Below, one piece after another: positions 10,705 to 21,266 of a stretch of 64,000 nt of DNA; within the stretch, counting starts at the first letter, position 1; each line of letters begins with the position of its first letter. Position numbers and translations under genes: made by a program. The stretch is from Ichthyophis bannanicus (lineage: Eukaryota > Chordata > Amphibia > Gymnophiona > Ichthyophiidae): positions 922,398,522 to 922,462,521 of the forward strand of contig CM066035.1 of NCBI GenBank assembly GCA_033557465.1. Reading direction: 5' to 3'. The notes under the pieces are model-generated. The model was not told where the DNA came from, did not search any database, and saw nothing but the letters and a program-made list of their open reading frames with translations.

Positions 10705-11157
10705 TTGCTCCTTAGACCTAAAGGATGCTTATACGCACTTCCTCATTCATCCAGACCACAGACAATATTTCAGAATTGTAGTGGGAGAAAATCATTATCA
10801 GTACAGGGTTACTACCTTTTGACCTAACCTCTGCCCCCAGGGTATTCACCAAGTGCCTAGCAGTGGTGGCGGCCTACCTCAGGGTGCAAGGCCTCTTTGT
10901 CTTTCCATACCTGGACGACTGGCTCATCAGAGGCCAGTCCGTACAGGAGGCCAGTCAAGCCACCCTTCGCACTGTCGCTCTACCTCAGCATCTGCGATTT
11001 GTTATAAACTTCGCAAAGTCCACTTTGCACCCTTCGCAGAAGATGGAGTTCATAGGGGCAAGACTGGACATCCTTCAGGCAAAAGCCTTCTTATCCGTGG
11101 ACAGGGCCCACAGGTTGATGGATCTGGCCAGTCAGTTTGTCAGACGGCCGCCTTGGT
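10705..11157 (+). pseudogene. DIRS-B1 pol, second RT segment
   Basis: Resumes the RT exactly where DIRS-A1 interrupted it: (C)SLDLKDAY with motif A, then YLDDWLIRG (motif C), then the thumb-like ICRxxHRLMDLASQFVRRP. A shift lies near 10815 (YRVTTF*PNLCPQ in place of YRVLPFGLASAP). It ends at the TGGT target of the LTR-like insertion; the next codons (SARQFLRLLGH) lie at 12753. Confidence 0.85.
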
Positions 11158-12748
11158 GATTATGTTCACAGTCTTGGCAAGTGCATATATCAATGATTTG
11201 CAAGGGATTGTGGGAAATGCAGTCCATTCACACCAGACACAGCTGCTCACAATAATTAGTTGTGCTTGAGTGTAAAGCCAATAAGATATTTATTTATGGG
11301 GTTATTTCTCCCAACACAGATATGTTTGGTAGCACATAAAACAGGATACTTGCTTTCAGTGTAAAACTTAGAAAAACAAAATCAGGAAAACAGCTGAACT
11401 TGTCAGGCAATCAAAACAAAAGAATAAAGACCTGGTTGGTAACAAACTGGTCTTTTCTGTAGGCTCTAGCTAATAATTTCTTAGCAGTGCATCAAACAAC
11501 AAGCAAATCCCACAAAGAAGGGAAAAACTGTTCTTTTCAGGTTAACTTCTTATATCTTCCCACATAGACTCAGAAGTGATTCCCTCAGAGCTCACAAGCA
11601 ATTAGGTAAGGCTCAATTGCTAGCAGTTACCCAGCTGAAACCCCTTAGCTGGCTTGCTTTCTACTGCGTGGCTCAAATCCTACTTCAGGAGCCTTTCTGA
11701 GTAGATTAAAGAACAAGTTTGTATTTCTTTGTGATGGTTGCTGTACTTTGTAACAGAAAATTACCAAAGGAGTTTAGACAGAGAGCAATCCATATATTCA
11801 CAGCCTGTATCTAAGACCGCTCCTTCCCCTTCTTCAACAATCATGGGTTCAATATCAGGGATTGGCACAGAGGAATTTCTCAATGGAGCACTTTCAGGAG
11901 AATACTTGTTTCCCTGCTGTCTTTCAAGGTTATAGCTAGGGCATAGATCAGTGTTCATACCTGAGCTTCCATTGCTGTTAGAGTTCCTCTCTAAATAGCC
12001 TGGCCAGTATGTAGTCCAGTTCTTATGTCCAGCCTTCCAATCCAGATCCCTGGACACTGGATCTCTCTTCACATACCTTCTGGCACGGGTCTTAGGGTCC
12101 CTTCCACGGGCAGCTGTCTCCCTCACAGGTACCATCTGGAGATTCCTAGCCCTGCAGCACCATTCCTCTGGCTTTCCCCAGTCCAATGGTGTAAGCTTGC
12201 CTTTTGAATGTCTCCCAGTATACGTACTGCTCTGGACTCCTTTAGACCTCCCAAATGCTTTTCTCTTCTTTCTTCCAAAGGGTTTCTTGCCCCCTCTGTC
12301 CATCCGCTCTGGCTTCTGCTTCTGATGATCCTCCAGATGATGAAGCTGTCCAAGATGAGGATCTCCAAGCTGATCCTGAGGATGAGGATCTCCCAGATGA
12401 AACTGAGGATGAGGATAATTCTCTGTAGAATAAACTCTACCTTTATTCTGCTTAGATGAGTGCTCCACCCTAGCGCAGCTGTGCTGAATCAGGCCCTGCC
12501 CTTTGAGATGAGTGCTTGGGGATTACCTCATAGCTCTCCTGATTTAACACACGTTTCCCCACTTGAGCTCCTCTAATGGCTGTTGGAAACCTGGTGCATT
12601 CTGGGACTGGTAGTCTTTTATGGAAATATTCTGTTTTCTTATTTCTACCAGAACTGACAGGTTGCTTGTTCAGAGTCACTTCATTTTTACTATAGCTCCT
12701 TCCTGAGCTATGATAAGCTTCCTTATCACAAGTTTCACAGCAATTCTC
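11158..12748 (-). mobile_element. LTR-like insertion, unclassified
   Basis: A 1.6-kb insertion in the DIRS-B1 RT, flanked by TGGT on both sides (11154-11157 and 12749-12752). Read on the minus strand, it has an open frame (12468-11761, 235 codons), His/Pro/Gln-rich at first (HLGDPHPQDQLGDPH), then basic (KKPFGRKKRKAFGR), ending GCEYMDCSLSKLLW. An AATAAA lies beyond it near 11290. The four-base target repeat and size fit a solo LTR or compact retroelement, but the ends are not TG…CA. A fragment of the same family lies at 1429-2055. Confidence 0.6.
11761..12468 (-). CDS. ORF in LTR-like element, unknown function
   Basis: A 235-codon open frame, identical in copy 2 (33124-33831). A low-complexity repeat of HLGDPHPQDQL type (about residues 25-50) precedes a Lys/Arg-rich block (about 55-75). 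A middle part follows with RETAARGRDPKTRARRYVKRD, then an acidic end (VEEGEGAVLDTG) and MDCSLSKLLW. The MDCSL ending recurs in the related ORF at 1432-1866, so this part was probably coding in the family. No known domain is recognised; a nucleic-acid-binding structural protein is only a guess. Confidence 0.4.
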   Translation of the reverse strand: MEHSSKQNKGRVYSTENYPHPQFHLGDPHPQDQLGDPHLGQLHHLEDHQKQKPERMDRGGKKPFGRKKRKAFGRSKGVQSSTYTGRHSKGKLTPLDWGKPEEWCCRARNLQMVPVRETAARGRDPKTRARRYVKRDPVSRDLDWKAGHKNWTTYWPGYLERNSNSNGSSGMNTDLCPSYNLERQQGNKYSPESAPLRNSSVPIPDIEPMIVEEGEGAVLDTGCEYMDCSLSKLLW

Positions 12749-13768
12749 TGGTCTCCGCCAGACAATTCCTCAGGCTCTTAGGCCACATGGCTTCCACGGT
12801 CCATGTAACTCCAAATGCCCGCATACACATGAGGCCGGCTCAGTGGGTCCTCAGAACTCGGTGGCACCAAGCCACGGGAAACCTGAAGGACAGAGTGAGG
12901 GTATCCAAACTCCTAGAATCTTCTCTACAATGGTGGCTTCATCTTCCGAATCTGGTGCAAGGGGTGCCTTTTCAGGCACCTCCACACTCTCAGGTGCTGA
13001 CAACCGATGCTTCTCTTCAAGGTTGGGGTGCACATTGCCAGGGTGCATGTACTCAAGGCCTGTGGTCTCCTTGGGAGGCTGCACAGCAGATCAACCTCTT
13101 AGAAACTGAGAGCTATCCGCTTAGCCCTGAGGACTTTCTCTCATATCCTCTCTCACCAATCCGTCTTAGTTCAGACGGACAACCAAGTTGCTATGTTCTA
13201 TGTGAACAAACATGGGGGGCACGGGGTCCCGACTTCTATGTCAGGAAGCGCAGAAGCTGTGCTTCTGGTCAGTCCATCATGGCATACTTCTCAAAGCAGT
13301 CTATCTCCCTGGACAGGAGAATTACCTGGCAGACAGATTGAGCAGGATCCTGCAGCCACACAAATGGCAGTTGAATCCACTGGTGGTTCAACAGATCTTC
13401 CTAAGATGGGTCTTCCAACCATAGATCACTTTGCCAGTCCTCTGAACCGTCAGCTGCCCAGGTTCTGCTCCAGAGAACCGCATCCTCTCAGATTAGCAGC
13501 GGATGCGTTTCTCATTCCCTGGTCTACAGGCCTCCTTTATGCCTTTCCTCCCACGCCTCTAGTGCCCCAGACACTGTTCAAAGTGCTCCGGGACAGAGAC
13601 TCGGTAATTCTGGTGGCCTCCAGATGGCCCAGGCAACCGTGGTTCCCACTTCTTTTGCAACTAGCGGTGGACACTCCTCTTCTCCTCTTCTTCTGGGGAT
13701 GCAACCAGATCTCCTGTCTCAGGAGTAGGGATCTCTCTTGCACCCCAACCTCCAGTCCCTCAGTCTGA
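12749..13768 (+). pseudogene. DIRS-B1 RNase H and MT region (frameshifted)
   Basis: Continues pol: LLGHMASTVHVTPNARIHMRPAQW (connection), LTTDASLQGWGAHC (RNase H first Asp), then frame changes through the region corresponding to LELRA and QTDNQVAMFYVNK. The MT-like part follows: IDHFASPLNRQLPRFCSR, LLYAFPPTPLVPQTLFKVL, ASRWPRQPWFPLLL. At least two indels (near 13100 and 13225) break the reading frame. Confidence 0.83.
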
Positions 13769-15337
13769 TGGCCTGGCTGCTGAAAGGATAGTTCTAGCAC
13801 CCTTACTGCTACCTCGGGAAGTGGAGGACGTGGTCTTGGCCTCTAGGAGGCAGTCCACCCGGAAATCTTATGCCCTCAAGTGGCGTAGATTCTCTGCCTG
13901 GTGTGCTCAACACAATGAGATTCATTTCTCATGTCTGGTACCGGTAGTGCTGCAATATTTGCTTCACCTCTCCAACCTCGGCCTGAAGTCCAACTCTGTT
14001 AGAGTTCATCTTAGTGCTCTTTCAGTGCACCACTCTCCGGTATTTATTTTATTTTTTTATTTATTTAACAAACTTTTATATACCGCAACCTTCCGATGAT
14101 CAGGTGCGGTTTACATAAAACAGATAAGGAGACAGAAAGGCATTTCTGTTTTTACATTGAACAATCATGAACTATGTGCATAAACAATTGAACTTTTAAC
14201 TATTAAACTTTGTAGAACTATGTACAATTAACTATGTACAGTTAGTAGGAGAGAGTTCAACAGTATAAACATCATAGGCAGTGTCAAGGTCAAAATGTCT
14301 TGAGGCATTACGGTATTGGTCTCCGTGTGTTATATAGATTATCCTTTTTCGTTTTGGGGTTGAGAATTTGACATTGGTCCGTAGTGGGAGATAAAAAGGT
14401 GAGTTTTTACATTTTTGCATAGGTCTTTAAGGTCAGTTAAGGCTCTGATTTCATCAGGTAGAGAGTTCCAGAGTATAGGGGCTGCATGGGAGAATGCTTT
14501 TTTATTAGTTTTTTTGGTCTTTGTGAATTCTTTTGGAATCCTTATTTATTGGCGTTGCCTCTCTCCAGCCACCCTTTGGTGGCTCGCTTCCTCAGAGGCC
14601 TGCTTTTGCTTGAGCCTCCTTTCGTCGTCCTGCCCCTGAGTGGGATTTAAATGTGGTCTTGCAACAGCTTACTTGCCCACCATTTGAGCCTATGGCTACT
14701 TGTCCTTTGCGCTTTCTCTCTTGGAAAGCATTGTTTCTGGTAGCTCTTACCTCCGCAAGGCGAGTGAGTGAGCTTCAGGCCCTAGTATCAGATGTTCCAT
14801 ATATTAGGTTCAATAGGAACAGGGTAGTCTTACGGACTCACCCTAAGTTCCTTCCAAAGGTTGTCTCCTCCTTCCACCTCAATCAGGAGGTGGTTCTTCC
14901 AACTTTCTTTCACAGGCCGCATGCCAGCCGGGCTGAGATGGTCTTGCATACCCTGGACTGTAGGAGGACGTTGTGCTTCTACCTTGACTGTACGCGGGAG
15001 CACCGGAGGGCTGTTCAGCTCTTCATCTCTTTTGACCCCAATAAGTTGGGGTTACCTGTCTCCAAGCATACCCTGTCCATTTGGGTAGCAGACTGTATCG
15101 CCTGGGCTTACAGGGCAGCCGGCCTCTCCATGCAGGGTCGAGTTACGGCTCACCGAGTCAGGGCGAAGGCTGCGTCAGTGGCTCATCTCTGCTCTGTTCC
15201 GTTGGCAAAAATCTGCCGGGCCGCTACTTGGTCCTCAAGCCAGACTTTTGTGGCCCACTACTGCCTCGAGAGGGAGTCCCGCAGGGACAGTGCTTTCGGA
15301 CAGGCGGTATACTCCATAATCTTTTTGGGGTTTAGGC
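13769..15337 (+). pseudogene. DIRS-B1 tyrosine recombinase, split by LINE
   Basis: N-terminal part: VEDVVLASRRQSTRKSYALKWRRFSAWC, to VHHSPV at about 14041, where a LINE copy interrupts. It resumes near 14556 (SHPLVARFLRGLLLLEPP). Catalytic residues are present: TSARRVSELQAL (Arg I), TAHRVRAKAAS (His-x-x-Arg), ATW and VAHYCLERESRRD (Tyr). One base is missing near 14627 (VVLPLSGI*). Copy 1 also has an extra TA near 15308 that shifts the last codons; copy 2 ends normally (LHNLFGV*). Confidence 0.85.
14042..14555 (-). mobile_element. 5'-truncated L2-like LINE, antisense
   Basis: Reading the minus strand gives the end of a LINE ORF2 (KKAFSHAAPILWNSLPDEIRAL, a typical C-terminus of L2/CR1-type RTs). 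A 3' UTR follows, with a hairpin (TAAACCGCACC … GGTTGCGGTATATAA) and a tail of TAAA/AAAT repeats at 14041-14068. It sits in the DIRS-B1 YR. No clear target duplication could be fixed because of the A/T-rich tail. Confidence 0.8.
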
Positions 15338-15468
15338 AACTCCTACCCTCCGGCCCTGGTGTTGGGCTACCATTCGGAGGTGTTCTCAGAGAAGATTCTT
15401 TTCTCACATTCTGAGACTCTAGAGGGAGCTCATTTTTTCAGCTTTGGGTCTCCGGTAGCCTTAAGCTG

Positions 15469-15577
15469 GGGAGTCCCATGTGTGACGACTGACTTCCTGC
15501 TTGGTCCTGGAGAAAGAGTAGTTACTCACCTGTAACAGGTGTTCTCCAGGAGCAGCAGGAATCAGTCCTCACAACCC
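15469..15577 (+). repeat. DIRS-B1 internal complementary region
   Basis: Complements of both DIRS-B1 ends joined at TCCTGGAGAAAGAGTAGTTAC. The joint AAAG here mirrors the TTT shared by both genomic borders. Confidence 0.82.
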
Positions 15578-15645
15578 TCCCTCCTCCCCTTGGAGTTGCA
15601 GTCATATGATTCATTTTGGTTTTTTGCTGTCTTTTTAGCTATGTC

Positions 15646-15834
15646 ATCAGACTGAGCAAGATGGCACCCTTGGGTAGGAAGGGGACTGCGAATGCACGCT
15701 GCATTCCCAAAGGCTTTCTTTGAAAGCTGGGGAAATGCTCCGCATGGGGGCTCTGTCGGTGCCGACGTCACCCATATGTGAGGACTGATTCCTGCTGCTC
15801 CTGGAGAACACCTGTTACAGGTGAGTAGCTACTC
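15646..15834 (+). repeat. DIRS-B1 right ITR
   Basis: Inverted match to 2435-2600 (ACTGAGCAAGATGGCACCC … TCGGTGCCGACGTCACCC), plus the extension CCTGTTACAGGTGAGTAG complementary to the ICR only. Confidence 0.85.
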
Positions 15835-16440
15835 TTTGTGTCAACAAATGACAAAATGAGGCCTAAAGTACTGGGCTATACAGTATGTTTCTCTGTTTGC
15901 CCCAGACTATTTCAGTTACTTCTGCATTGTTGAGGACATTGGCCTCCTCTCTTGGTTCTTAGGTTCTCCTCAAAAATCCAAACATTAAGACTATGTCTGT
16001 CATCGGCATCGAAAACCGATACCGATCCTTGAGGTAAGTCCTTTCATCGTCATTGATATTCACTGAAAGGTTCATCTGATGCAGCCCTCCAAAGTACCAC
16101 AGGGGCTCCAGGACACTCTTGAGGCCTTGACCTAATGGTTCTGTGCTCTGGGGTAGTGGTTCAAAGCCCCGTAGGTGAAGCCACCCAGGTATCGGCCACC
16201 TCTCTTGCATCCTTGCTATCAAGAAGAGCTTGCAGCACTCTTGGCAGCCTTGGTACCGATGGTATCGACAGCACCAGTGGTGCAGGTATTGCCATCTGGC
16301 CTAAGGCCGATACCTTTGGGGCTGATGCCAGCCCTTGAACTGGTATCTGGGGTTTTACTCCCTCCGATGCCTCCTTTGGAATCGATCAGCATCGGTGGTA
16401 CCCATCAAGCTCCCAGTGCGGCACTAACTAACATCGGTAG
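15835..16440 (+). pseudogene. DIRS-D gag, continued after DIRS-B1
   Basis: The old gag resumes: TGTCAACAAATGACAAAA reads CQQMTK, the counterpart of CSQMSKRGLQ in A-type Gag; the next codon CGA has become TGA. Downstream come scattered words typical of the gag linker (GGTACCGATGG, ATCGACAGC, ATCGGTGGTACC at 16250-16435). The end near 16440 is a junction with antisense L1-like sequence. It is much more decayed than the DIRS-A and -B copies, consistent with being the oldest layer. Confidence 0.7.
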
Positions 16441-17137
16441 TGATAGCAAATATAGCCAAACTTGGACCACAATTCAGGAATTGGAAGAGGCATCAGGAAA
16501 TATGCATAGCATATATACAATCAAGGTGGAATATAACTTCTGTGTCAGCTGGAGTAGATGCAACATTATCAGCCAAAGGTTCCCTAGCCACCAGAAATTC
16601 CAATAATTTTTTAGGCTCAAAAAACAGAAAAAACTTATCTTTAAAAAAAAGATGACACTTTAATGAAAATTTTAACACACATGACCCCCCTATGGAGGGA
16701 ACCCTTGGCTTCAATCCCAAGAACTCTCTCCTCTGAAGTTGGGTAAATCCTAGCCAAATCGGGGAAATTATGAACATGAGAGCCAAAAAACATACCACTG
16801 AAATTCCTAAAGTAGGCACCAAGAATTAACGTTTTATCTGATTCTAGGGCTAAAGTAACCAGGATTGTGGATCGAGCTGTAATCACCTCCTGAGAGTTCT
16901 CAAGGAACCCAGTGAAACCAGACATTCCAAGAGAACTATCCGGAGCCCCACCCTGGCCTCCAGTCCTAATGGACAAATACTTTACCCTAGTGAGGAGGGG
17001 CAGGTGCTCCAGTGGTATCATTAAGACTTCCCTAAAGTACTGGCTTACCATCTCCTGAGATGACACCATAGGGGATCTAGGAAAATTAAGTAGTTGCAAG
17101 TTGTTTTTACAGAACTGGTTCTCCAGATACTCTATTA
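16441..17137 (-). pseudogene. L1-like LINE ORF1 remnant, antisense
   Basis: Minus-strand reading gives EYLENQFCKNNLQLLNFP, GAYFRNFSGMFFGSHVHNFPDLARI, then RREFLGLKPRVPSIGG and DKFFLFFEPKKLLEFL. This is the RRM and C-terminal pattern of L1-clade ORF1 proteins, which bind the LINE RNA. In copy 1 an extra A near 16745 breaks the frame; copy 2 (37853-38509) is continuous. The N-terminal coiled coil is missing because DIRS-C begins at 17138. The Met at 17150 lies inside the DIRS-C ITR and is not the true start. Confidence 0.7.
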
Positions 17138-17532
17138 TCTCCAGGAACAAGCAGGAATGTAGTCTTCACATATGGTTATCGTCTGTACCCGACGGAGCCA
17201 GTGCGGGAACGTTCCCCAGCGTCCCATAGGAAAGCCTTTGGGAGCACCCCACAGCGCCTGCGTGCTGCCTTTCCGCCTTTCTACCTCTCTAACTTCAGTT
17301 CTTAGTTTTCCGCGGAGACGACAGGACGTGTACACCCTGTCACTGCAGAAAATGTATTCTTCTGTTTTTTTTGTGGTCGTGTCTTCCTTCATTTTATGCC
17401 TACCGGTACCGCCGGTTCTCTTTTCTTTTTCAAAAAACCCCCCTAGCTTTCTAAAAAATTGTTTCTTTCAGGGGCCTCTCCTCTTTCGTTGCTAGGCGCC
17501 ATTTTGGGCACTAGGCCCGCTTTTCTTCAAAC

Positions 17533-19362
17533 ATGGAGAAGCCAGCTAGTGGTTTCAAGAAATGTTCTAACTGACGGTACTATATCCGTCACCGACACCC
17601 ATGATTGGTGTTTTGAATGTTTAGGTCCTGAACATTATCCTTTGGAGAGTCTCTCCTGCAGAAAGATGACCAAGAGGGGCCTGTCAGAGTAGAGCTGCAA
17701 AACTTGGTACCCTTTTTGCCACGGATACGATATCAGTTGCATTGACGTCTTCCAGAGCTTCATCTTCCTCCCATGGATCTCAGGTAACTAAACTTAAGTC
17801 TTCCAAGACTGGCCGGCCCTCAAAGGGTAGATCTCCTTCTAAGCATTGTGATGCCACTGGTGTTGCCCTCAAGGAAAGTTCACCGGCAAAACAGCCCCAG
17901 CGGGAGTCTTCAGTCTCCAAAGCAACAGGCCTCCAGGATATTCCAGAGGCTTCCACCTCTGCAGAACCACTAGTGCCATGTTCTGGGGTCGTGGCTGCTT
18001 CCACCGGTAACGACACCCAGGCATCAGCAGGAGCAATGGATAAGAGAATCCTCGCATTCAAACGCAGTCTAGCGACCCTCTTAGCAGCTTCGGTACCGCC
18101 AAGACCGCTACAGACGGTTCCACAGGTATCGGTACCGACATCAGTGCTGGTACCGAGTGCATTTGCCTCTGCAGGTATGCTTCCGCCCATGCCGAGTCTC
18201 GAGTCTATCTCAGGCATCGAAGTGCTGGTACTAAGACACCCCGATACCAACTTCAAGCAGTACTGGTAACGAGCGTTGCACGAACACCGGTCACCGAGAT
18301 ACTTCGAATCTTCCAATTCCGATGACTCTGACTCTACCGGTACTAGAGCGATCCTATCAGAGGATCCAACTCCTCCTCAATGCAGAATGTCTCTTCCAGA
18401 AGACATATCCTTCCAGGATTTCATACGTGATTTAGACAAAGGTCTTTCAATGACGGTGATTCCAGAAAAGGAACTTAGGGCAGAAGAATTGAGAATTCTT
18501 ACAATATCCCATGGCTCCTAAGGAAGCAGCTACGTTTCCCATTCACAAGATCTTACATGGTCTTATGTTAAGGATGTGGGAAACTCCTTTAACGGTGTCT
18601 CCACATTCCCGAAGCCTCGATACCATGTACCGAGTGCCAAGCTGTCCTGGCTTTCAAAAGATTGTTACCACACCATTCAATGGTAGTGGAATCGGCCCCA
18701 TGCATAGAATTGAGTGCTAAAAACGCATTCTTCTTATCCTCCAGGCTGGGAATCGAGACCACTCGATGCCTTTGGGCATCGATGCTTCCCATCCTCCATG
18801 GTTATCAGCCAAGATCAGTTCCTACATTCTTTATATGGGTATGTTCCTGGAAGAAGTTGCACGTGACTTAGAGCTCATGACCCCTAATATGTCTGAGGAC
18901 AAAAGTGAAGTTTTCCTTACCCTGGTTCAAGCATGCCCAGAATGTCTCTAAATTCATGAAACCGTGCAACCTTTGATTGCTTTGAATGTATAAGCAGAAC
19001 CTCTGCTATCTCCATAGGTGCACATCGTATTGCTGGCTTTCAGGCATCAGACTTAGAGCAGTGGGTGCAAGATAAGCTGGGAAACATTCCTTGTACAGGA
19101 AACAATCTCTTTGGCAAGGACTGGCAGGACAAGGCTAATCAGCTGAATCTGAAAATACTACCTTGAACAGACTATCAGTCTACAGCCAACCCAGCAAACC
19201 CTTTTTCAACAAGAAAAAGAGGGTTTTACCAATCATACCCCATTTGGGCCACTTTCCAGTTCATGTTCCACAAAAGGGACAAACAGAACAGACAGGAAAG
19301 AAAGCACACAAGCTCAAAGAGCTCAACCGGCCCAGCAGACTCAGCCTCCTCAGGGGCTTTGA
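17533..19362 (+). pseudogene. DIRS-C gag, copy 1
   Basis: Same gene as 38892-40713. Both copies share a deletion right after the first cysteine (MEKPASGFKKCSN*). Extra shifts present only here include CTGTCAGAG near 17684, the added T in AATTCTTACAAT near 18495 and several near 18690-18990. It ends at CTT-TGA (19357-19362). Confidence 0.75.
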
Positions 19363-21266
19363 CTCTATCTAGAGAACTTAGTCATTCTGCCCCTGAAAGA
19401 ACCAGAACCCTTAACCATTCCAGGCAGGTTATGCCATGTTGTCAAAAGATGGCAACAAATAACATCAGAAAACTGGACTCTGTCCATTGTACGACTGGGG
19501 TACAAGCGTCACTTTGTCAACATGCCCGCCTACAATAATCAGCCTACAATAATCAAACAATTCAATTCTCAGGTCCCTGCCACCGGCCTCGTGGCTGGAG
19601 GTCATATCACTTCTCGCTCAAGGAGCAATAGAAGAAGTAACCATATCCCAACAGGGTACGGGGTTTTATTCCCCCTATTTTCTTATTCCAAAGAAATAGG
19701 GGGGACTCGAACCTATACTGGACCTCAGAGAATTAAACAAATATCTGTTCTGAGAAAAGTTCAAAATGATCTCCCTCAGAACACTCCTACCCATACCTTT
19801 AGAGTTCAGGGCTGGCTATGTTTCTCTAGATCAAAGAGATGCGTACATGCATATTCTCATCCACACAAGTCACAGGAAGTTCCTTCGATTCTTGGTCCAG
19901 GGAAGAGACACTTCCAATACAGAGTTCTTCCCTTCGGTCTGGCTTCTGCCCCAAGAGTCTTCACAAAATGCATGGCAGTGGTAGCAGCAATTCTGAGAAC
20001 TAAAGGAATATTCGTCTTCACTTACTTAGATGATTGGCTCATTCGAGCATCAACAGCTCAGAGGCCAGCTTTGCTCTTTCTCGAACAATGAGAATCCTTC
20101 AATACTTGGGATTGGTCATAAACCTTCCAAAATCTCATCTCACCCCCTCTGTCTCTTGAGTTCATAGGGGCTCGTATAGGGACAAGCAGCAGTCAAAAGC
20201 TTTCCTGCCACAGCCGTGCTGTCTACGTATGATACGGCTGGCATCCCAAGCAGCTATGAAGGTCTTCCTAAAAGCTCGGGAGATGCCTCAGCTTCTGGGG
20301 TCATATGGCTTCCACTGTCCATGTGGTTCCCTATGCTCGCCTTCATATGCGAGCAGCCCAATGGACCCTATCCTTTTAGTGGACACAGGCCTCGGGTCGG
20401 CTAACAGACAAACTCAGAAATGGTGGCAATCACTGGAAAACCACCTTGTAGGCTCTCCTTTCAAGCAGCCTCTGTGCCAAGCCACCCTAACAGATGCGTC
20501 CAAGTTGGGTTGGGGGGCCCACTTGCACGATCTCTCAACTCAGGGTCTCTGGACCCCACAGGAGGCTTCTCTTCACATAAACCTACTAGAGCTGAGAGCC
20601 CTTTTCAATGCTATTCGAGTATTTCAGGCTATCTCAGCCACAAGACAGTTCTGGCCAAACCGACAATCAGGTAACTATGTTCTCTTTGAACAAGCAATGT
20701 GGAACGGGCTCTCTGTCGCTAGGCAATGAAGCTTTGCGACTATGGGCCCTTGCCAGAGAGCTTCAAATCCACCTTCTTGTGGTATACCTTCCAGGCATTC
20801 AAAAATTCATGGGCAGACAAACTCACTCGAATACTGCTGCCACACGAGTGGTCTCCCCACTCAGAACACCTTGCTCGAGGGTTTCAAATCTGGGGAACAC
20901 CAGATATAGACATCTTTGCCACGTGCACAGAATGCCAAACTTGCCCGATTCTTTTCCAGAATACCAGCTCACAACTGTCAGGCAAGGGATGCCTTCCTAC
21001 CCAACTGGGGTCAGGACTTCCTCTATCATTCACACCCATTCCCCTCATTCCCAAGACTTTATTCACACTTCAGAGAGCAAAGGTCGGATGATACGTATTG
21101 CTCCATGTTGGCCACGGCAAACGTGGTATCCTCTGCTTCTTTGTCTCTCTCAAAAAATCCTCTGGAGTTGGGAAATGCTCCAGATCTCCTTTCCCAGGAG
21201 GACGGATCCTTACTGCACCTGAATCCCCAGTCCCTGCATCTCAGGGCCTGGTTACTGAAAGCCTAG
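19363..21266 (+). pseudogene. DIRS-C RT-RNase H-MT, copy 1
   Basis: Readable pieces: PFGLASAPRVFTKCMAVV, YLDDWLIRAS, TDASKLGWGAHLHDLSTQGLW, WPRQTWYPLLL. The order matches other DIRS pols. Reading frames are broken more often than in copy 2 (40714-42616), with single-base additions typical of uncorrected sequence. Confidence 0.72.

Larger units (their letters stand above)
2435..15834 (+). mobile_element. DIRS-B1 retrotransposon with nested insertions
   Basis: A complete but dead element of the B subfamily, recognised by its ITR word GTCGGTGCCGAC. Order: left ITR, gag, RT (interrupted by DIRS-A1), RT (interrupted by an LTR-like element), RNase H, MT, YR (interrupted by a LINE), ICR, right ITR. 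Without its passengers it is about 5.7 kb, a normal DIRS size. Both outer borders share TTT with the DIRS-D gag target. No longer target duplication is seen, as expected for YR-mediated integration. Confidence 0.88.

Noticed and set aside
10705..11157. A separate truncated DIRS copy after DIRS-A1
   Set aside because: Its first codons continue the RT interrupted at 5090, so it is the second half of DIRS-B1.
17135..17392. Minus-strand ORF through the DIRS-C ITR and leader (and similar ORFs over other ITRs)
   Set aside because: Open frames over ITRs recur in every copy because the repeats are alike; they have no domain and overlap the leader.
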